Shown here: piece after piece, positions 53,394 through 62,377 of the stretch
Layout: each line of letters opens with the position of its first letter
Position numbering within the stretch: the first letter of the stretch is position 1
NCBI RefSeq assembly: GCF_900460345.1
Contig: NZ_UHHW01000002.1
Coordinates: forward strand, 310,001-374,000
Direction of reading: 5' to 3'
Origin: Trueperella pyogenes
GTDB lineage: Bacteria > Actinomycetota > Actinomycetes > Actinomycetales > Actinomycetaceae
DNA length: 64,000 bases
Notes under the pieces: model-generated
Database searches by the model: none
Told to the model about the DNA's origin: nothing
The model's input: the letters and a program-made list of their open reading frames with translations, nothing else
Position numbers and translations under genes: made by a program

Positions 53394-55115
53394 ATGGAAA
53401 AAGTAGCCGACCGGCTAGAGCAGCCTTGGTGGCGCAATGCCGCCGTATATCAGGTCTATCTTCGGTCGTATAAGGATTCCGATGGAGACGGTAATGGCGA
53501 CCTCAACGGCCTTCGAATGGAGCTGAAACACATAGCAGAATTGGGATGCGACGCGCTATGGCTCAACCCTATCTACCTCTCGCCTCAACGCGATCATGGC
53601 TACGACATTGCCGATTATCGGTCTATTGACCCGATGTATGGCACGCTGGATGACTTCGATTGTCTCGTCGCGGAGGCACACGAACTGGGCCTACGTGTGA
53701 TCATGGATGTGGTGCCGAACCATTGCTCCGATCAGCATCCGTGGTTCCAGCAAGCTCTTGCCAGCAACGACGGCGGCTCGGAACGTTCTCGCTTCATAAT
53801 CGAGCGCGGGGAGGGGCAAACCGGGGCGCAGGTTCCTAATGGTTGGCAGAGTGTATTTGGGGGATCAGCGTGGAGCCCTATTCGTAGCGACTCTACTCCT
53901 ACCTACTGGTATCTACATACGTTCGATGCGGCGCAACCGGATTTTAACTGGCGAAACCCTGAAGTGCGTGAAGAATTTGAAAGCATCCTGACATGGTGGT
54001 TTGACAGAGGGGTCGATGGTTTTCGAATCGACGTCGTTCATGGCTTGGTGAAAGCTCATCCCCTGCCGCGCGCATCCAGCATGCGGACTGAACAGTTGCT
54101 GGCCGAGGATCAAGGGCTCTGGAATCAGCCCGAGGTTCACGATATTTACCGCCAGTGGCGTCGTATTGCTTGTGACTACCCAGAAGAGAAGTATCTTGTG
54201 GGCGAGGTGTGGGTTGCCGATCCGAAACAGTTCTCACGATACGTCGCTGATGACGAGCTGCACCAGGCATTCGCCTTCGATCTCCTAGTCCAGCCGTGGA
54301 TTGCACATAGGCTGAAAGCTGCGATAGATAAGGCAATAGCGCAAAACTCTCGGGCCAATGGGCCGGCGTGGACTCTCAACAATCACGATGTCCATAGGGC
54401 CGTCACTCGTTACGGACAAGAACAATATGACCAAGCTCCGCAACCTGACGACATGCTCGCTTCCGCTCGGCATACAGGTCCGGTCGACGTCGTTCTCGGA
54501 ACTAGACGAGCGCGAGCAGCATTCGCCCTGTTGGCAGCGTTACCGGGAACGTTATACCTGTATCAAGGGGAAGAGCTGGGGTTATCTGAACACCTAGACC
54601 TGGCTCCAGAGCAACGCCAGGATCCGATATGGATACGGTCCAAAGGCGAGCAACTCGGTAGAGATGGCTGCAGGATTCCCTTGCCGTGGAGTCCACATAC
54701 GCCGACGCTCGGCTTCAGCGACTGCCCGAATGCCGCCGCCTGGCTTCCTCAACCAGAAAACTACGGCCAATTGACCCGTGACGCGCAGCAGACAGAGCCC
54801 GATTCGATGCTCACGCTGTACAAGCGACTTCTGTGCCTCCGTAAGGAGTTATCTGATTCCGTCTCGTATGTTGAGTGGATCGATACTGATGATCCGCAGC
54901 TGTTGGCCTTCGACAACGGGGCCTTCATCTGCCTGACAAATACGAGCGACGACGATCTGACTGTACCTGTCGACATGATTGACAGGGTGCTCATAAGTAC
55001 ACAAGAGACTGACGATAGAACAATACCGGCGAATTCGACTTTGTGGGTATTGCGTCGGTCACCCCGTAAAACAGGAACAGCCCCTGTTTCAACAATGTCA
55101 TGCACAGTCGCATGA
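53394..55115 (+). CDS. GH13 alpha-glucosidase
   Basis: A 573-residue cytoplasmic glycosidase splitting alpha-glucosides. PWWRNAAVYQVYLRSYKDSDGDGNGDLNG (about residues 9-37, given in full family order with the Ca-loop DSDGDGNGD) opens the barrel. The catalytic residues are Asp in DGFRIDVVHGLVK (about 209), Glu in LVGEVWVADP (about 268) and Asp in LNNHDVHRAVTRYG (about 328). VMDVVPNHCSDQHPWF is region I. It resembles the actinobacterial GH13_30-type alpha-glucosidases. ATG 53394 is chosen (weak GAAAGAG); GTG 53343, behind AAGGTC, is a possible alternative adding 17 residues. Confidence 0.93.
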   Translation: MEKVADRLEQPWWRNAAVYQVYLRSYKDSDGDGNGDLNGLRMELKHIAELGCDALWLNPIYLSPQRDHGYDIADYRSIDPMYGTLDDFDCLVAEAHELGLRVIMDVVPNHCSDQHPWFQQALASNDGGSERSRFIIERGEGQTGAQVPNGWQSVFGGSAWSPIRSDSTPTYWYLHTFDAAQPDFNWRNPEVREEFESILTWWFDRGVDGFRIDVVHGLVKAHPLPRASSMRTEQLLAEDQGLWNQPEVHDIYRQWRRIACDYPEEKYLVGEVWVADPKQFSRYVADDELHQAFAFDLLVQPWIAHRLKAAIDKAIAQNSRANGPAWTLNNHDVHRAVTRYGQEQYDQAPQPDDMLASARHTGPVDVVLGTRRARAAFALLAALPGTLYLYQGEELGLSEHLDLAPEQRQDPIWIRSKGEQLGRDGCRIPLPWSPHTPTLGFSDCPNAAAWLPQPENYGQLTRDAQQTEPDSMLTLYKRLLCLRKELSDSVSYVEWIDTDDPQLLAFDNGAFICLTNTSDDDLTVPVDMIDRVLISTQETDDRTIPANSTLWVLRRSPRKTGTAPVSTMSCTVA

Positions 55116-55147
55116 CAGGACAACCCCATCCAGAAAGGAGACAAAAC

Positions 55148-56449
55148 ATGAAACGTGTATCCTTGGCAGCCTTAGGGCTGGCGGCGACACTATGCCTAGC
55201 AAGCTGCAGTGCCGGTGGTACAGACAACGGCGCAAACAGCGCTACGGACGGCGGCACTGCAAGTGGCGGCTCGAAGCCCGTCGACATTTCAGTTTGGCAC
55301 TATTGGGACGGCGCCAACGCAGACGCCTTTGACAGCTTGGTGGCTGAGTACAACAAATCTCAAAGTCGAGTCCACGTCACGACGTCGAATGTTCCAAACG
55401 CTGACTTTCTCACCAAGCTCAAAACCTCAGCCTCTTCCCAATCTTTACCTGATATCGCTGTAGGTGATCTAGTTTGGGTTCCGCAGGTTGCCCAGATCGG
55501 CGAGCTGGCGGATCTCTCGTCCTTTATGGAAGACAAGATCCTTAAAGACATCAATCCTGCTCTTAAGACTTATGGGAGCCTAGATGGCAAACAGGTCTCC
55601 GTCCCCGTGTCGGCTAACAACCTGGCCTATATGTACAACAGGGATCTTTTCTCGCAAGCAGGCCTGGATCCCGATAAGCCGCCGACGACGTGGGAGGAAC
55701 TGGCCAAGCAGGGTGCGCAGATCCACGAGAAGACGGGAAAGCCGGGATATGACCTCTTCACGGAAGCGGGCGACAATGGCGAAGGCCTAACCTGGAACTT
55801 CCAGGTCAGCCTCTGGCAGGCTGGAGGAGAATTCCTCACCAAAGACAACTCTGCAGCCGCTTTCAACAGTCCGCAAGGGTTGAAAGCTCTTGAGTTCTGG
55901 AAGAAACTCATCGACTCCGGCGTTAGTCGCTATGCAGGATGGGGTGAGTTCGAGAAGGGCGCTGGTGGCTCTGCTCAAGAGGGATCCTGGATGGTCGGGA
56001 TCTGGGCACCAGATCCGCCCTTCAATTTTGATACGGCACCTCTTCCGTATCCTGAGGGCGGAGTGCAGGCCACGAACCTCGGCGGCGAGCAGGCGATGGT
56101 GTTCAAGAATTCCGAAGAACGCAGTGCAGCCTCCGCAGATTTCATCTCGTGGTTCCTCCAAGACACACAAGTGAAGAAGTGGAGCCAGAAGACGGGAATG
56201 ATCCCGGTGACTCAATCGGTAGCGGATAGCGAAGACTACCGGTCGTGGGTGGAGAAGAACGAGCCACGATTGTTGCCTTACATACAGCAAATGAAATACG
56301 CCCGCACGCGGCCTAACACCGCTTTGTATCCGAAGATCTCCTACGCTTTCGCAAAAGAAATCGAACGAGCGTTCGCAGGCGAGGTCAGCGCGCAAGAGGC
56401 GCTTGACAATGCCGAAAAAGCCGTTAACAAGATCATCTCTAACGGCTGA
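55148..56449 (+). CDS. Sugar ABC transporter substrate-binding lipoprotein
   Basis: A 433-residue extracellular solute-binding protein (family 1, MalE-like). The N-terminal signal MKRVSLAALGLAATLCLASC ends in the lipobox LASC, so it is lipid-anchored. A Gly/Ser/Thr linker (about 20-50) precedes the mature fold: VDISVWHYWDGANADAFDSLV, SLPDIAVGDLVWVPQVAQ, YNRDLFSQAGLDPDKPPTTW and WMVGIWAPDPPF. GGAGACAAAAC precedes ATG 55148. Together with two permeases and two GH13 enzymes, the ligand is probably a maltodextrin or related alpha-glucoside. Confidence 0.94.
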   Translation: MKRVSLAALGLAATLCLASCSAGGTDNGANSATDGGTASGGSKPVDISVWHYWDGANADAFDSLVAEYNKSQSRVHVTTSNVPNADFLTKLKTSASSQSLPDIAVGDLVWVPQVAQIGELADLSSFMEDKILKDINPALKTYGSLDGKQVSVPVSANNLAYMYNRDLFSQAGLDPDKPPTTWEELAKQGAQIHEKTGKPGYDLFTEAGDNGEGLTWNFQVSLWQAGGEFLTKDNSAAAFNSPQGLKALEFWKKLIDSGVSRYAGWGEFEKGAGGSAQEGSWMVGIWAPDPPFNFDTAPLPYPEGGVQATNLGGEQAMVFKNSEERSAASADFISWFLQDTQVKKWSQKTGMIPVTQSVADSEDYRSWVEKNEPRLLPYIQQMKYARTRPNTALYPKISYAFAKEIERAFAGEVSAQEALDNAEKAVNKIISNG

Positions 56450-56475
56450 CCCGAAACCCGCTGAGAGGACAGGCA

Positions 56476-57363
56476 ATGAAGAAAAACCGGGCAGATAGAT
56501 ATCGCGCGGAAGAAGTCGTAACAGCTGCTGCACTACTAGCACCTGCGACGGTGATTCTCGTGGTCTTCAGCCTATATCCGATCCTCTCAGCGGGGTACAT
56601 CTCGCTGACCTCGTGGAACGGATTTACTCCAAGAAAGGAATTCATCGGGCTTGGCAACTACGTGAGGATGCTCGCAGACCCCGAGTTCCTCAACAGCTTG
56701 AGCGTCACCTTGATCTACGCCGTTGGTGTATGTCTGCTTAGCGTTGCATCCGGCCTGGTTAGCGCCCTGCTTCTTGATGCGCCGCTGCGAGGGCGGGGCC
56801 TATATCGCACTATTTACTTTCTACCCGTCGTAACGTCCTCGGCAGCCGTTGCGATCGTTTGGCGCTACATGTTTGACAACGCGGGATTGGTGAACAACGC
56901 GTTGAAAGCTATCGGCCTCGAAGGGGTCGACTGGTTGCAAAATAGGTGGCTTGCGCTGCTACTTTTGACGTTCCTGACGGTGTGGAAGAACATTGGATTC
57001 AACGCCATTTTGTATCTCACTGCGATGCAGGCATTACCCGAATCCGTTTATGAGGCAGCGCAGCTCGATGGGGCCTCGGCTTGGCAATCATTTCGACTGA
57101 TAACTGTCCCACTGTTGCGGCCGATGACTTTCTTCGTATCGATCCAGGCGCTCATCACTAGTTTCCAGTCTTTTGATCTAGCCTATGTTTTCACCGAAGG
57201 AGGCCCGAGAGGTGGTACCGACATCCTGGGCATGTTCATGTACCGGCAAGCTTTCCGACTCGACAGTTTCGGGTATGGAGCCGCCATCGCCTTCGTGACC
57301 TTAGCTTTGGTGCTTGTGGTCACGGGTATCCAATGGAGTATCAACTCGCGGCGGGAGAAATAA
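56476..57363 (+). CDS. Sugar ABC transporter permease (MalF type)
   Basis: A 295-residue inner-membrane subunit with six spans, beginning with a span at about residues 18-40 (AALLAPATVILVVFSLYPIL). The EAA loop that contacts the ATPase is EAAQLDGASAWQSFRLITVPLLRP (about 194-217). It is short like CUT1-family MalF proteins without the large periplasmic P2 domain. GAGAGGACAGGC precedes ATG 56476. The stop overlaps the next permease start (TAATG). Confidence 0.95.
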   Translation: MKKNRADRYRAEEVVTAAALLAPATVILVVFSLYPILSAGYISLTSWNGFTPRKEFIGLGNYVRMLADPEFLNSLSVTLIYAVGVCLLSVASGLVSALLLDAPLRGRGLYRTIYFLPVVTSSAAVAIVWRYMFDNAGLVNNALKAIGLEGVDWLQNRWLALLLLTFLTVWKNIGFNAILYLTAMQALPESVYEAAQLDGASAWQSFRLITVPLLRPMTFFVSIQALITSFQSFDLAYVFTEGGPRGGTDILGMFMYRQAFRLDSFGYGAAIAFVTLALVLVVTGIQWSINSRREK

Positions 57364-58187
57364 TGAAACGTCAGAACAAAGGGGCACTTCTGGCACGTCA
57401 TGGTGCGCTAATCTTAGGGGCGTTCACGGTTATTATACCGTTCTTGTGGATGCTAACGACGTCGTTGCAGAGCAGATCAGAAACCTACACGAGCACCGCG
57501 ATCTTCCCGACTTCATGGCATTGGGAAAACTACATGAAAGCCTGGGAAGCCGCTCCGTTCGGACAGTACTATGTGAATTCGGCACTGATGTCCTTGGGGA
57601 TCGTCTTGGGACACCTAGTTTTTGACGCGATGGCAGCTTATGCCTTCGCACGGCTACGGTTTCCCGCAAAAAATCTTATCTTCATGGCTTTTCTAGCCTT
57701 ACTCATGGTTCCGAACTTCGTGACAGTCATTCCGCTGTATTCGCTGATAGCGTCCTTGGGGTGGATAGACACCCTGTCAGCTCTTGTTGTCCCCAGACTT
57801 GCTGATGTTTTCGGTATCGTTTTGCTGCGCCAGTTCTTCATATCCATACCGGTCGAGTTGGAAGAGGCAGCACGCATCGATGGGTGCAGCCGAATCGGCG
57901 TCTTTTGGAGAATTATCATTCCGCTATCGCGCCCAGCGCTCGCTACCCTTGCCATCTTCAGTTTCCTCTTCGCATGGAATGATTTTCTCTGGCCGCTGTT
58001 GGTGACGAACACTGATGCTCATCGCACCATTCAGATCGGGCTCCAGGCCTTCGTTGGGCGATACGGGACTTCGTGGAACTATTTGATGGCTGGCACCCTC
58101 ACCTCGACTCTCCCAACCATCATCATCTTCTTATTCTTCCAAAAAGCACTTGTTCGCGGCATCGCCGCTTCCGGAATGAAGGATTAA
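57363..58187 (+). CDS. Sugar ABC transporter permease (MalG type)
   Basis: A 274-residue permease with six spans (first at about residues 12-33, GALILGAFTVIIPFLWMLTTS). The EAA loop is EAARIDGCSRIGVFWRIIIPLSRP (about 175-198). It is the CUT1-family partner of the MalF-type subunit and is translationally coupled to it. No ATPase is encoded in the operon, so a shared MsiK/MsmX-type ATPase from elsewhere in the genome is expected, as in many Gram-positive bacteria. Confidence 0.95.
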   Translation: MKRQNKGALLARHGALILGAFTVIIPFLWMLTTSLQSRSETYTSTAIFPTSWHWENYMKAWEAAPFGQYYVNSALMSLGIVLGHLVFDAMAAYAFARLRFPAKNLIFMAFLALLMVPNFVTVIPLYSLIASLGWIDTLSALVVPRLADVFGIVLLRQFFISIPVELEEAARIDGCSRIGVFWRIIIPLSRPALATLAIFSFLFAWNDFLWPLLVTNTDAHRTIQIGLQAFVGRYGTSWNYLMAGTLTSTLPTIIIFLFFQKALVRGIAASGMKD

Positions 58188-58188
58188 A

Positions 58189-59553
58189 ATGGCTACTCCA
58201 GACTGGCTGTATGACGCGGTTTTTTATCAAATCTTTCCTGAGCGCTTTGCGCGTTCTGAGGCGGAGCCCGGTTGCCAGGACTGCGTCTCCTGGGACAGCG
58301 AGCCGACTCGCGACAATTTCTTCGGTGGCGATCTACGGGGAATAGGCGAGCATTTGGATCACTTATGCGAGCTGGGAGTGAATGCGTTGTATCTGACCCC
58401 GATTTTTCAAGCTCATACCAATCACCGCTACGACGCCGAGGACTACTTCTCGATCGATCGGCGGCTAGGAAGCCTCGATGACTTCGATGCGTTAATCAGT
58501 CTGGCTCATCGCCGGGGCATGCGGGTTGTCCTTGACGGTGTCTTCAACCATTGTGGAAAGACGCATCCGTATTTCCGCGACGTCGTCGCGAACGAGGAGC
58601 GCTCCGAATATGTCGATTGGTTCTACGTCGAAGATTTTCCCGTACGAAGCGAACCTGAGCCGAACTATCGAACTTGCTCGGGGTGTGAGTACCTGCCTAA
58701 GTGGAATGTTCACCATCCTGACGTGCGAAATCACCATCTCGATGTGGGACGGTACTGGATAGACCGGGGAATCGATGGTTGGCGACTAGACGTCCCCTAC
58801 TTTATTAACATGAATTTCTGGCGACGGTTCTGTTCAGCCGTCAAAGCAAAGGGCGCAGAGCTGTACATCGTCGCAGAGGAGTGGCGCGATCCTGAACAAT
58901 GGCTGATGGGGGATACCGCCGATGGGACGATGAACTATACGCTGCGAGACCTCATCCTCGGGTTTACGGCCGACCGTCGCGTCGATGCCCATTCTTTTGC
59001 CGAGGCGATGACGCGCTTGTCGGATCGAATCCCGCAAGGCTTTCATCATGGGATGCTCAACCTTCTGGGGAGCCATGACACCGAACGTGTGCTGACTCGA
59101 CACAAAGGAAATGTGGATAATACTCTGCTCGCCTTCGATATGATGTACGCGTGCATAGGGGCGCCGATGGTCTATTACGGGGACGAGATCGGCATGAGGG
59201 GAGAGAATGATCCGGCGTGCCGCGGCGCGATGATCTGGGATAAAGAAAAATGGAACCAACGTATCCACCAAAGAATCGTCGATTTAGGCCAGATCCGCCG
59301 AGACAACATCAGTTTGCGACGGGGAGACCAGGAAGTTCTGGCGATTGACGAGGATACCGTCCTCATCATGCGCCGCCACGAGCGCCAGGACGCTGCGGTG
59401 ATCATTCATCGCGGTGAGGGAATTCGGATAGGGCCAGACTCGCTTCCCACGGACGGGCGCCACGGTTGGGTCGACGTCGTGGCAGGCGAAGTCTGCCACG
59501 GTGACATCATTTTCGCCTCCTCAGGTTCGCTTTTCCTGGTGCGAGAGGAATAA
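58189..59553 (+). CDS. GH13 cyclomaltodextrinase/neopullulanase-like glycosidase
   Basis: A 454-residue enzyme starting 1 nt after malG. The N-terminus PDWLYDAVFYQIFPERFARS and GGDLRGIGEHLDHLCELGVNALYLTPIFQA match the GH13_20 group. Catalytic residues are Asp in GWRLDVPYFIN (about 200), Glu in IVAEEWRDPE (about 227) and Asp in LLGSHDTERVLTRH (about 287). VVLDGVFNHCG is region I. The N-terminal starch-binding domain (CBM34) of classical cyclomaltodextrinases is missing, so oligomeric state may differ. It likely degrades imported oligosaccharides inside the cell. Confidence 0.9.
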   Translation: MATPDWLYDAVFYQIFPERFARSEAEPGCQDCVSWDSEPTRDNFFGGDLRGIGEHLDHLCELGVNALYLTPIFQAHTNHRYDAEDYFSIDRRLGSLDDFDALISLAHRRGMRVVLDGVFNHCGKTHPYFRDVVANEERSEYVDWFYVEDFPVRSEPEPNYRTCSGCEYLPKWNVHHPDVRNHHLDVGRYWIDRGIDGWRLDVPYFINMNFWRRFCSAVKAKGAELYIVAEEWRDPEQWLMGDTADGTMNYTLRDLILGFTADRRVDAHSFAEAMTRLSDRIPQGFHHGMLNLLGSHDTERVLTRHKGNVDNTLLAFDMMYACIGAPMVYYGDEIGMRGENDPACRGAMIWDKEKWNQRIHQRIVDLGQIRRDNISLRRGDQEVLAIDEDTVLIMRRHERQDAAVIIHRGEGIRIGPDSLPTDGRHGWVDVVAGEVCHGDIIFASSGSLFLVREE

Positions 59554-60629
59554 TGGTGATCATCATGGGTAAACGGATTACTTATCAGGATATTGCTGAC
59601 CGCGTTGGGGTCTCAAAGTCGACGGTGTCTTTGGCTTTTTGCGATTCGAAGAAGTTATCAGATCAAACGGTCGCCAAGGTGATGGCTGCAGCTCAGGAAC
59701 TCGGCTACTCACAAGATCCAGCGGCGCGCATGCTGCGAACGCGGCGTACAAATTCGATCGGCATTCTTCTGCCACAACAACTCGATCGGGTACTAGAGAA
59801 CCCGTATTACTCCCTGTTCCTTCAGGGCGTTGGATCGGTATGCCAACGTGAAGGGCTGACGTTGCTGCTCGTGCCCCCGCTGAAAGGGTCGATGCTGAAA
59901 GCGATTCCCTACGCAGCTGTTGACGGCTTCATCGTATGCGGTCTCGAAGAAGATCGTGGAGAAGTTCTCGCCCTCCGCCAGCGGGGCGTCCCCACCGTCA
60001 TGGTAGATGGCGAGGATCATGACGGGTTTTCTTCAATCGGTGTGCGTGAATCTGATGGGACTAGTCAGCTCATGCGGCATTTGCTGCGCTTGGGGCACCG
60101 CCGTTTTGCTTTTGTTGCGATTCAGACGGACAAAGGTGACGACGTCAGCACGTGGCGCGGGTCGGTTCGTAAGCGAATTGACGCGATAGCCGCTGTGCTG
60201 TCTGAGGAAGGGCTGGCTTTGGATTCGCCGGGAATATCCGTTCTTCAGGTTCCGTGTACGCGAGAGGGCGGCGCGTCGGCCTTCGATCGAGTCTGGGCGG
60301 CAGACAAGCCCACAGCAATCGTCGCTTTCAGCGACATTATTGCTTTGGGGGTGTTAGATGCGGCGCACCGCAGCGGGGTGTCTGTTCCGGGTCACGTCTC
60401 CGTGTCTGGCTTTGACGATATTGGCGACGCCGCATCTGCGCGTCCGAGTCTGACCACCGTTCATCAGCCCATCGCCTCCAAGGGCCGCCTCGCCGCTGAA
60501 TTCCTGGTCGATGAAATGGCGAGGACGAAGCGGGAAGTGCGGCGTGAATCTCTGGAAGCATCTCTTTTAGTCCGGGAGTCTACCGGTCCTGTTCGCCTTG
60601 CTGGGCAGGCCGCGTCGCTTTCGAGGTGA
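59553..60629 (+). CDS. LacI family transcriptional regulator
   Basis: A 358-residue repressor. The N-terminal helix-turn-helix and hinge helix are clear: ITYQDIADRVGVSKSTVSLAF (about residues 8-28), then LGYSQDPAARMLRTRRTNSIGILL. A periplasmic-binding-type sugar sensor follows: ENPYYSLFLQGV, VDGFIVCG, GHRRFAFVA and SVSGFDDIGDAASARPSLTTV. ATG 59553 overlaps the glycosidase stop (TAATG); ATG 59565 is the alternative. As the last gene of the operon it probably controls the promoter at 53155, with an alpha-glucoside inducer. Confidence 0.94.
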   Translation: MVIIMGKRITYQDIADRVGVSKSTVSLAFCDSKKLSDQTVAKVMAAAQELGYSQDPAARMLRTRRTNSIGILLPQQLDRVLENPYYSLFLQGVGSVCQREGLTLLLVPPLKGSMLKAIPYAAVDGFIVCGLEEDRGEVLALRQRGVPTVMVDGEDHDGFSSIGVRESDGTSQLMRHLLRLGHRRFAFVAIQTDKGDDVSTWRGSVRKRIDAIAAVLSEEGLALDSPGISVLQVPCTREGGASAFDRVWAADKPTAIVAFSDIIALGVLDAAHRSGVSVPGHVSVSGFDDIGDAASARPSLTTVHQPIASKGRLAAEFLVDEMARTKREVRRESLEASLLVRESTGPVRLAGQAASLSR

Positions 60630-60641
60630 GCTTTCTGTGCC

Positions 60642-60704
60642 CAGGTGCATCGGCGTTGCCGTGGTGGCACCTGCCGACCTTGTAAAGTGATTTTGGCAAC
60701 GCCG
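60642..60704 (+). promoter_or_regulatory. Interlocked inverted repeats after lacI (terminator or pseudoknot-like)
   Basis: Arm A CAGGTGC (60642-60648) pairs with A' GCACCTG (60667-60673). Arm B CGGCGTTGCC (60651-60660) pairs with B' GGCAACGCCG (60695-60704). The order A-B-A'-B' permits a pseudoknot or two mutually exclusive hairpins. It may simply terminate the operon. The remaining stretch to 60950 has no gene I can support. Confidence 0.5.
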
Positions 60705-60950
60705 GACGTGAGATAAGCGTCTTTCATACCATAGATTAGCCTGTGTGGCAATAGGCTAAATTGATGTTGCGCGTGCGTGCCCGTTGCTAGTTGCGAGTTA
60801 CGGGGGTGTTGCGCGAATGCGTAAGAGGGCTTCCGTGGCGGTCATGACTGGGAAAATTGCCATCTGACCTGTGCTTATGTTCTTCTTTGCGGCGCTTGGC
60901 GACGTCGGCGTGTGCGGCGTCGCCAAGATCGTCTAATCCTTGTCAAGATC

Positions 60951-61049
60951 AAATTTATGAAAAAAGGCATAAATTTTTGGCTCTATTTAAGCGAAAAGTG
61001 GTACGGAGGTACTAAAGTCCTGGTACGCTGGTACCAGTTTCGATATTGT
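60951..61049 (+). promoter_or_regulatory. arc operon control region: 26-bp dyad, phased GGTAC boxes and -10 box
   Basis: AAATTTATG-N8-CATAAATTT (60951-60976) is a perfect AT-rich dyad of a size suited to ArgR or a CRP/FNR-type protein. Four GGTAC boxes follow at 61000, 61008, 61022 and 61030, that is two GGTAC-N3-GGTAC pairs 22 bp apart; the last is inside the palindrome CTGGTACCAG (61028-61037). TATTGT (61044-61049) is a likely -10 with the last pair at the -35 position. Confidence 0.6.
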
Positions 61050-61122
61050 GGCATCAGACACCATTTCGAAGGCGATGTGGTGAGCGTATAAGTGACAAGG
61101 TTTCTCAGCGGCGAGGTGGATT

Positions 61123-62346
61123 GTGACATATCGAATATCTTCAGAGGTCGGAAAGCTACGCCAGGTTATTCTTCATCGTCCAGGGCGAGAGATGGATCGT
61201 CTGACGCCAACCAATAAAGATGAACTCCTCTTTGACGACATCCTGTGGACGAGCCAGGGGCAAAAGGAACACGACGTCTTTGCTCAGGCCCTGCGAGACG
61301 AAGGCGCAGAAGTGCTCTACCTCGACCAGCTACTTGCAGAAACGCTGCAAGTGCAAGAAGCGCGCGAATGGGTGAGCGCCGAAACGTTCGAACAGCGCTG
61401 GTACGGGGTCACCGGTATTGAAATGATGCGTGAGTACGCCGACTCTTTGAACGCCAAGGAGCTCGCAGAACTCTTCATCGCAGGTATGACCAAAGCTGAG
61501 CTGGTGGAAAAAGTTGGCCACCTACCTTCGGCGTACATCGATAGAAGCGCAGATGACTTCATGATTTTGCGATGCTTGCCCAACCATCTTTTCACACGCG
61601 ATACGTCTTGCTGGATCTACAACGGCGTATCAGTGAACTCGATGCAAAAGCCTGCACGACAGCGCGAAACAATTAACATCCAGGCCATCTATCGTTGGCA
61701 TCCGCGCTTTGCCAATTCGGATTTCTCGCTATGGTCGAAAGGCCTGGAGGACGGTCCAGCAACGATTGAAGGTGGCGACGTCGCCGTCATCGGCAACGGC
61801 GCAGTCCTCGTAGGGATCTCGGAACGAACGACGGCGGCCGGTTTCGAACGCCTAGGCCAGGCGCTCCTCGCTGGCTCGGAGGAGATCACATCGGTCACTG
61901 GTGTACTGATGAAGGAAGAACGCGCGCAGATGCACCTCGACACCGTGATGACCATGGTCAACGAAGATACCTTCCTCAAGTACAAGCATCTCGGGATGCT
62001 GCCCACGATCACGCTCACCCGTGGAGCCCACGGTAACATCGCGGCAAAGACGAACCACGGTGAAGAGATGCACGAGGTTCTTGCGGCGGCGTTGGGGCTG
62101 AAGACGATCAACGTCCTAACCACCCCGGAAGACGATTTCGCTGCCGAGCGCGGGCAATGGAATGACGCTTGCAACGTGTTCACGGTGGAACCGAACGTCG
62201 TCGTCGCATACGACCGCAACCCCACGGCTAACGAATACCTCCAGTCTCAAGGGATACGGGTGATAGCCGTACCTGGCGCGGAACTCGGCCGTGGGCGTGG
62301 CGGGCCGCGCTGCATGAGCTGCCCGACGCTACGAGATGACATCTGA
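61123..62346 (+). CDS. arcA: Arginine deiminase
   Basis: A 407-residue enzyme converting arginine to citrulline and ammonia. GTG start ([20 protein letters not shown]). Family residues are present: LFDDILW (about 36), [18 protein letters not shown] (about 152-169), [23 protein letters not shown] (about 212-234), HLDTVMTMV (about 266) and the catalytic Cys in [16 protein letters not shown] at the C-terminus. It opens the arcABC operon, which yields ATP from arginine and alkalinises the surroundings. GAGGTGG precedes the start. The arcB gene follows after 31 nt. Confidence 0.97.
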   Translation: MTYRISSEVGKLRQVILHRPGREMDRLTPTNKDELLFDDILWTSQGQKEHDVFAQALRDEGAEVLYLDQLLAETLQVQEAREWVSAETFEQRWYGVTGIEMMREYADSLNAKELAELFIAGMTKAELVEKVGHLPSAYIDRSADDFMILRCLPNHLFTRDTSCWIYNGVSVNSMQKPARQRETINIQAIYRWHPRFANSDFSLWSKGLEDGPATIEGGDVAVIGNGAVLVGISERTTAAGFERLGQALLAGSEEITSVTGVLMKEERAQMHLDTVMTMVNEDTFLKYKHLGMLPTITLTRGAHGNIAAKTNHGEEMHEVLAAALGLKTINVLTTPEDDFAAERGQWNDACNVFTVEPNVVVAYDRNPTANEYLQSQGIRVIAVPGAELGRGRGGPRCMSCPTLRDDI

Positions 62347-62377
62347 ACAGACACCCTTAACCGGAAAGGAACAAATC

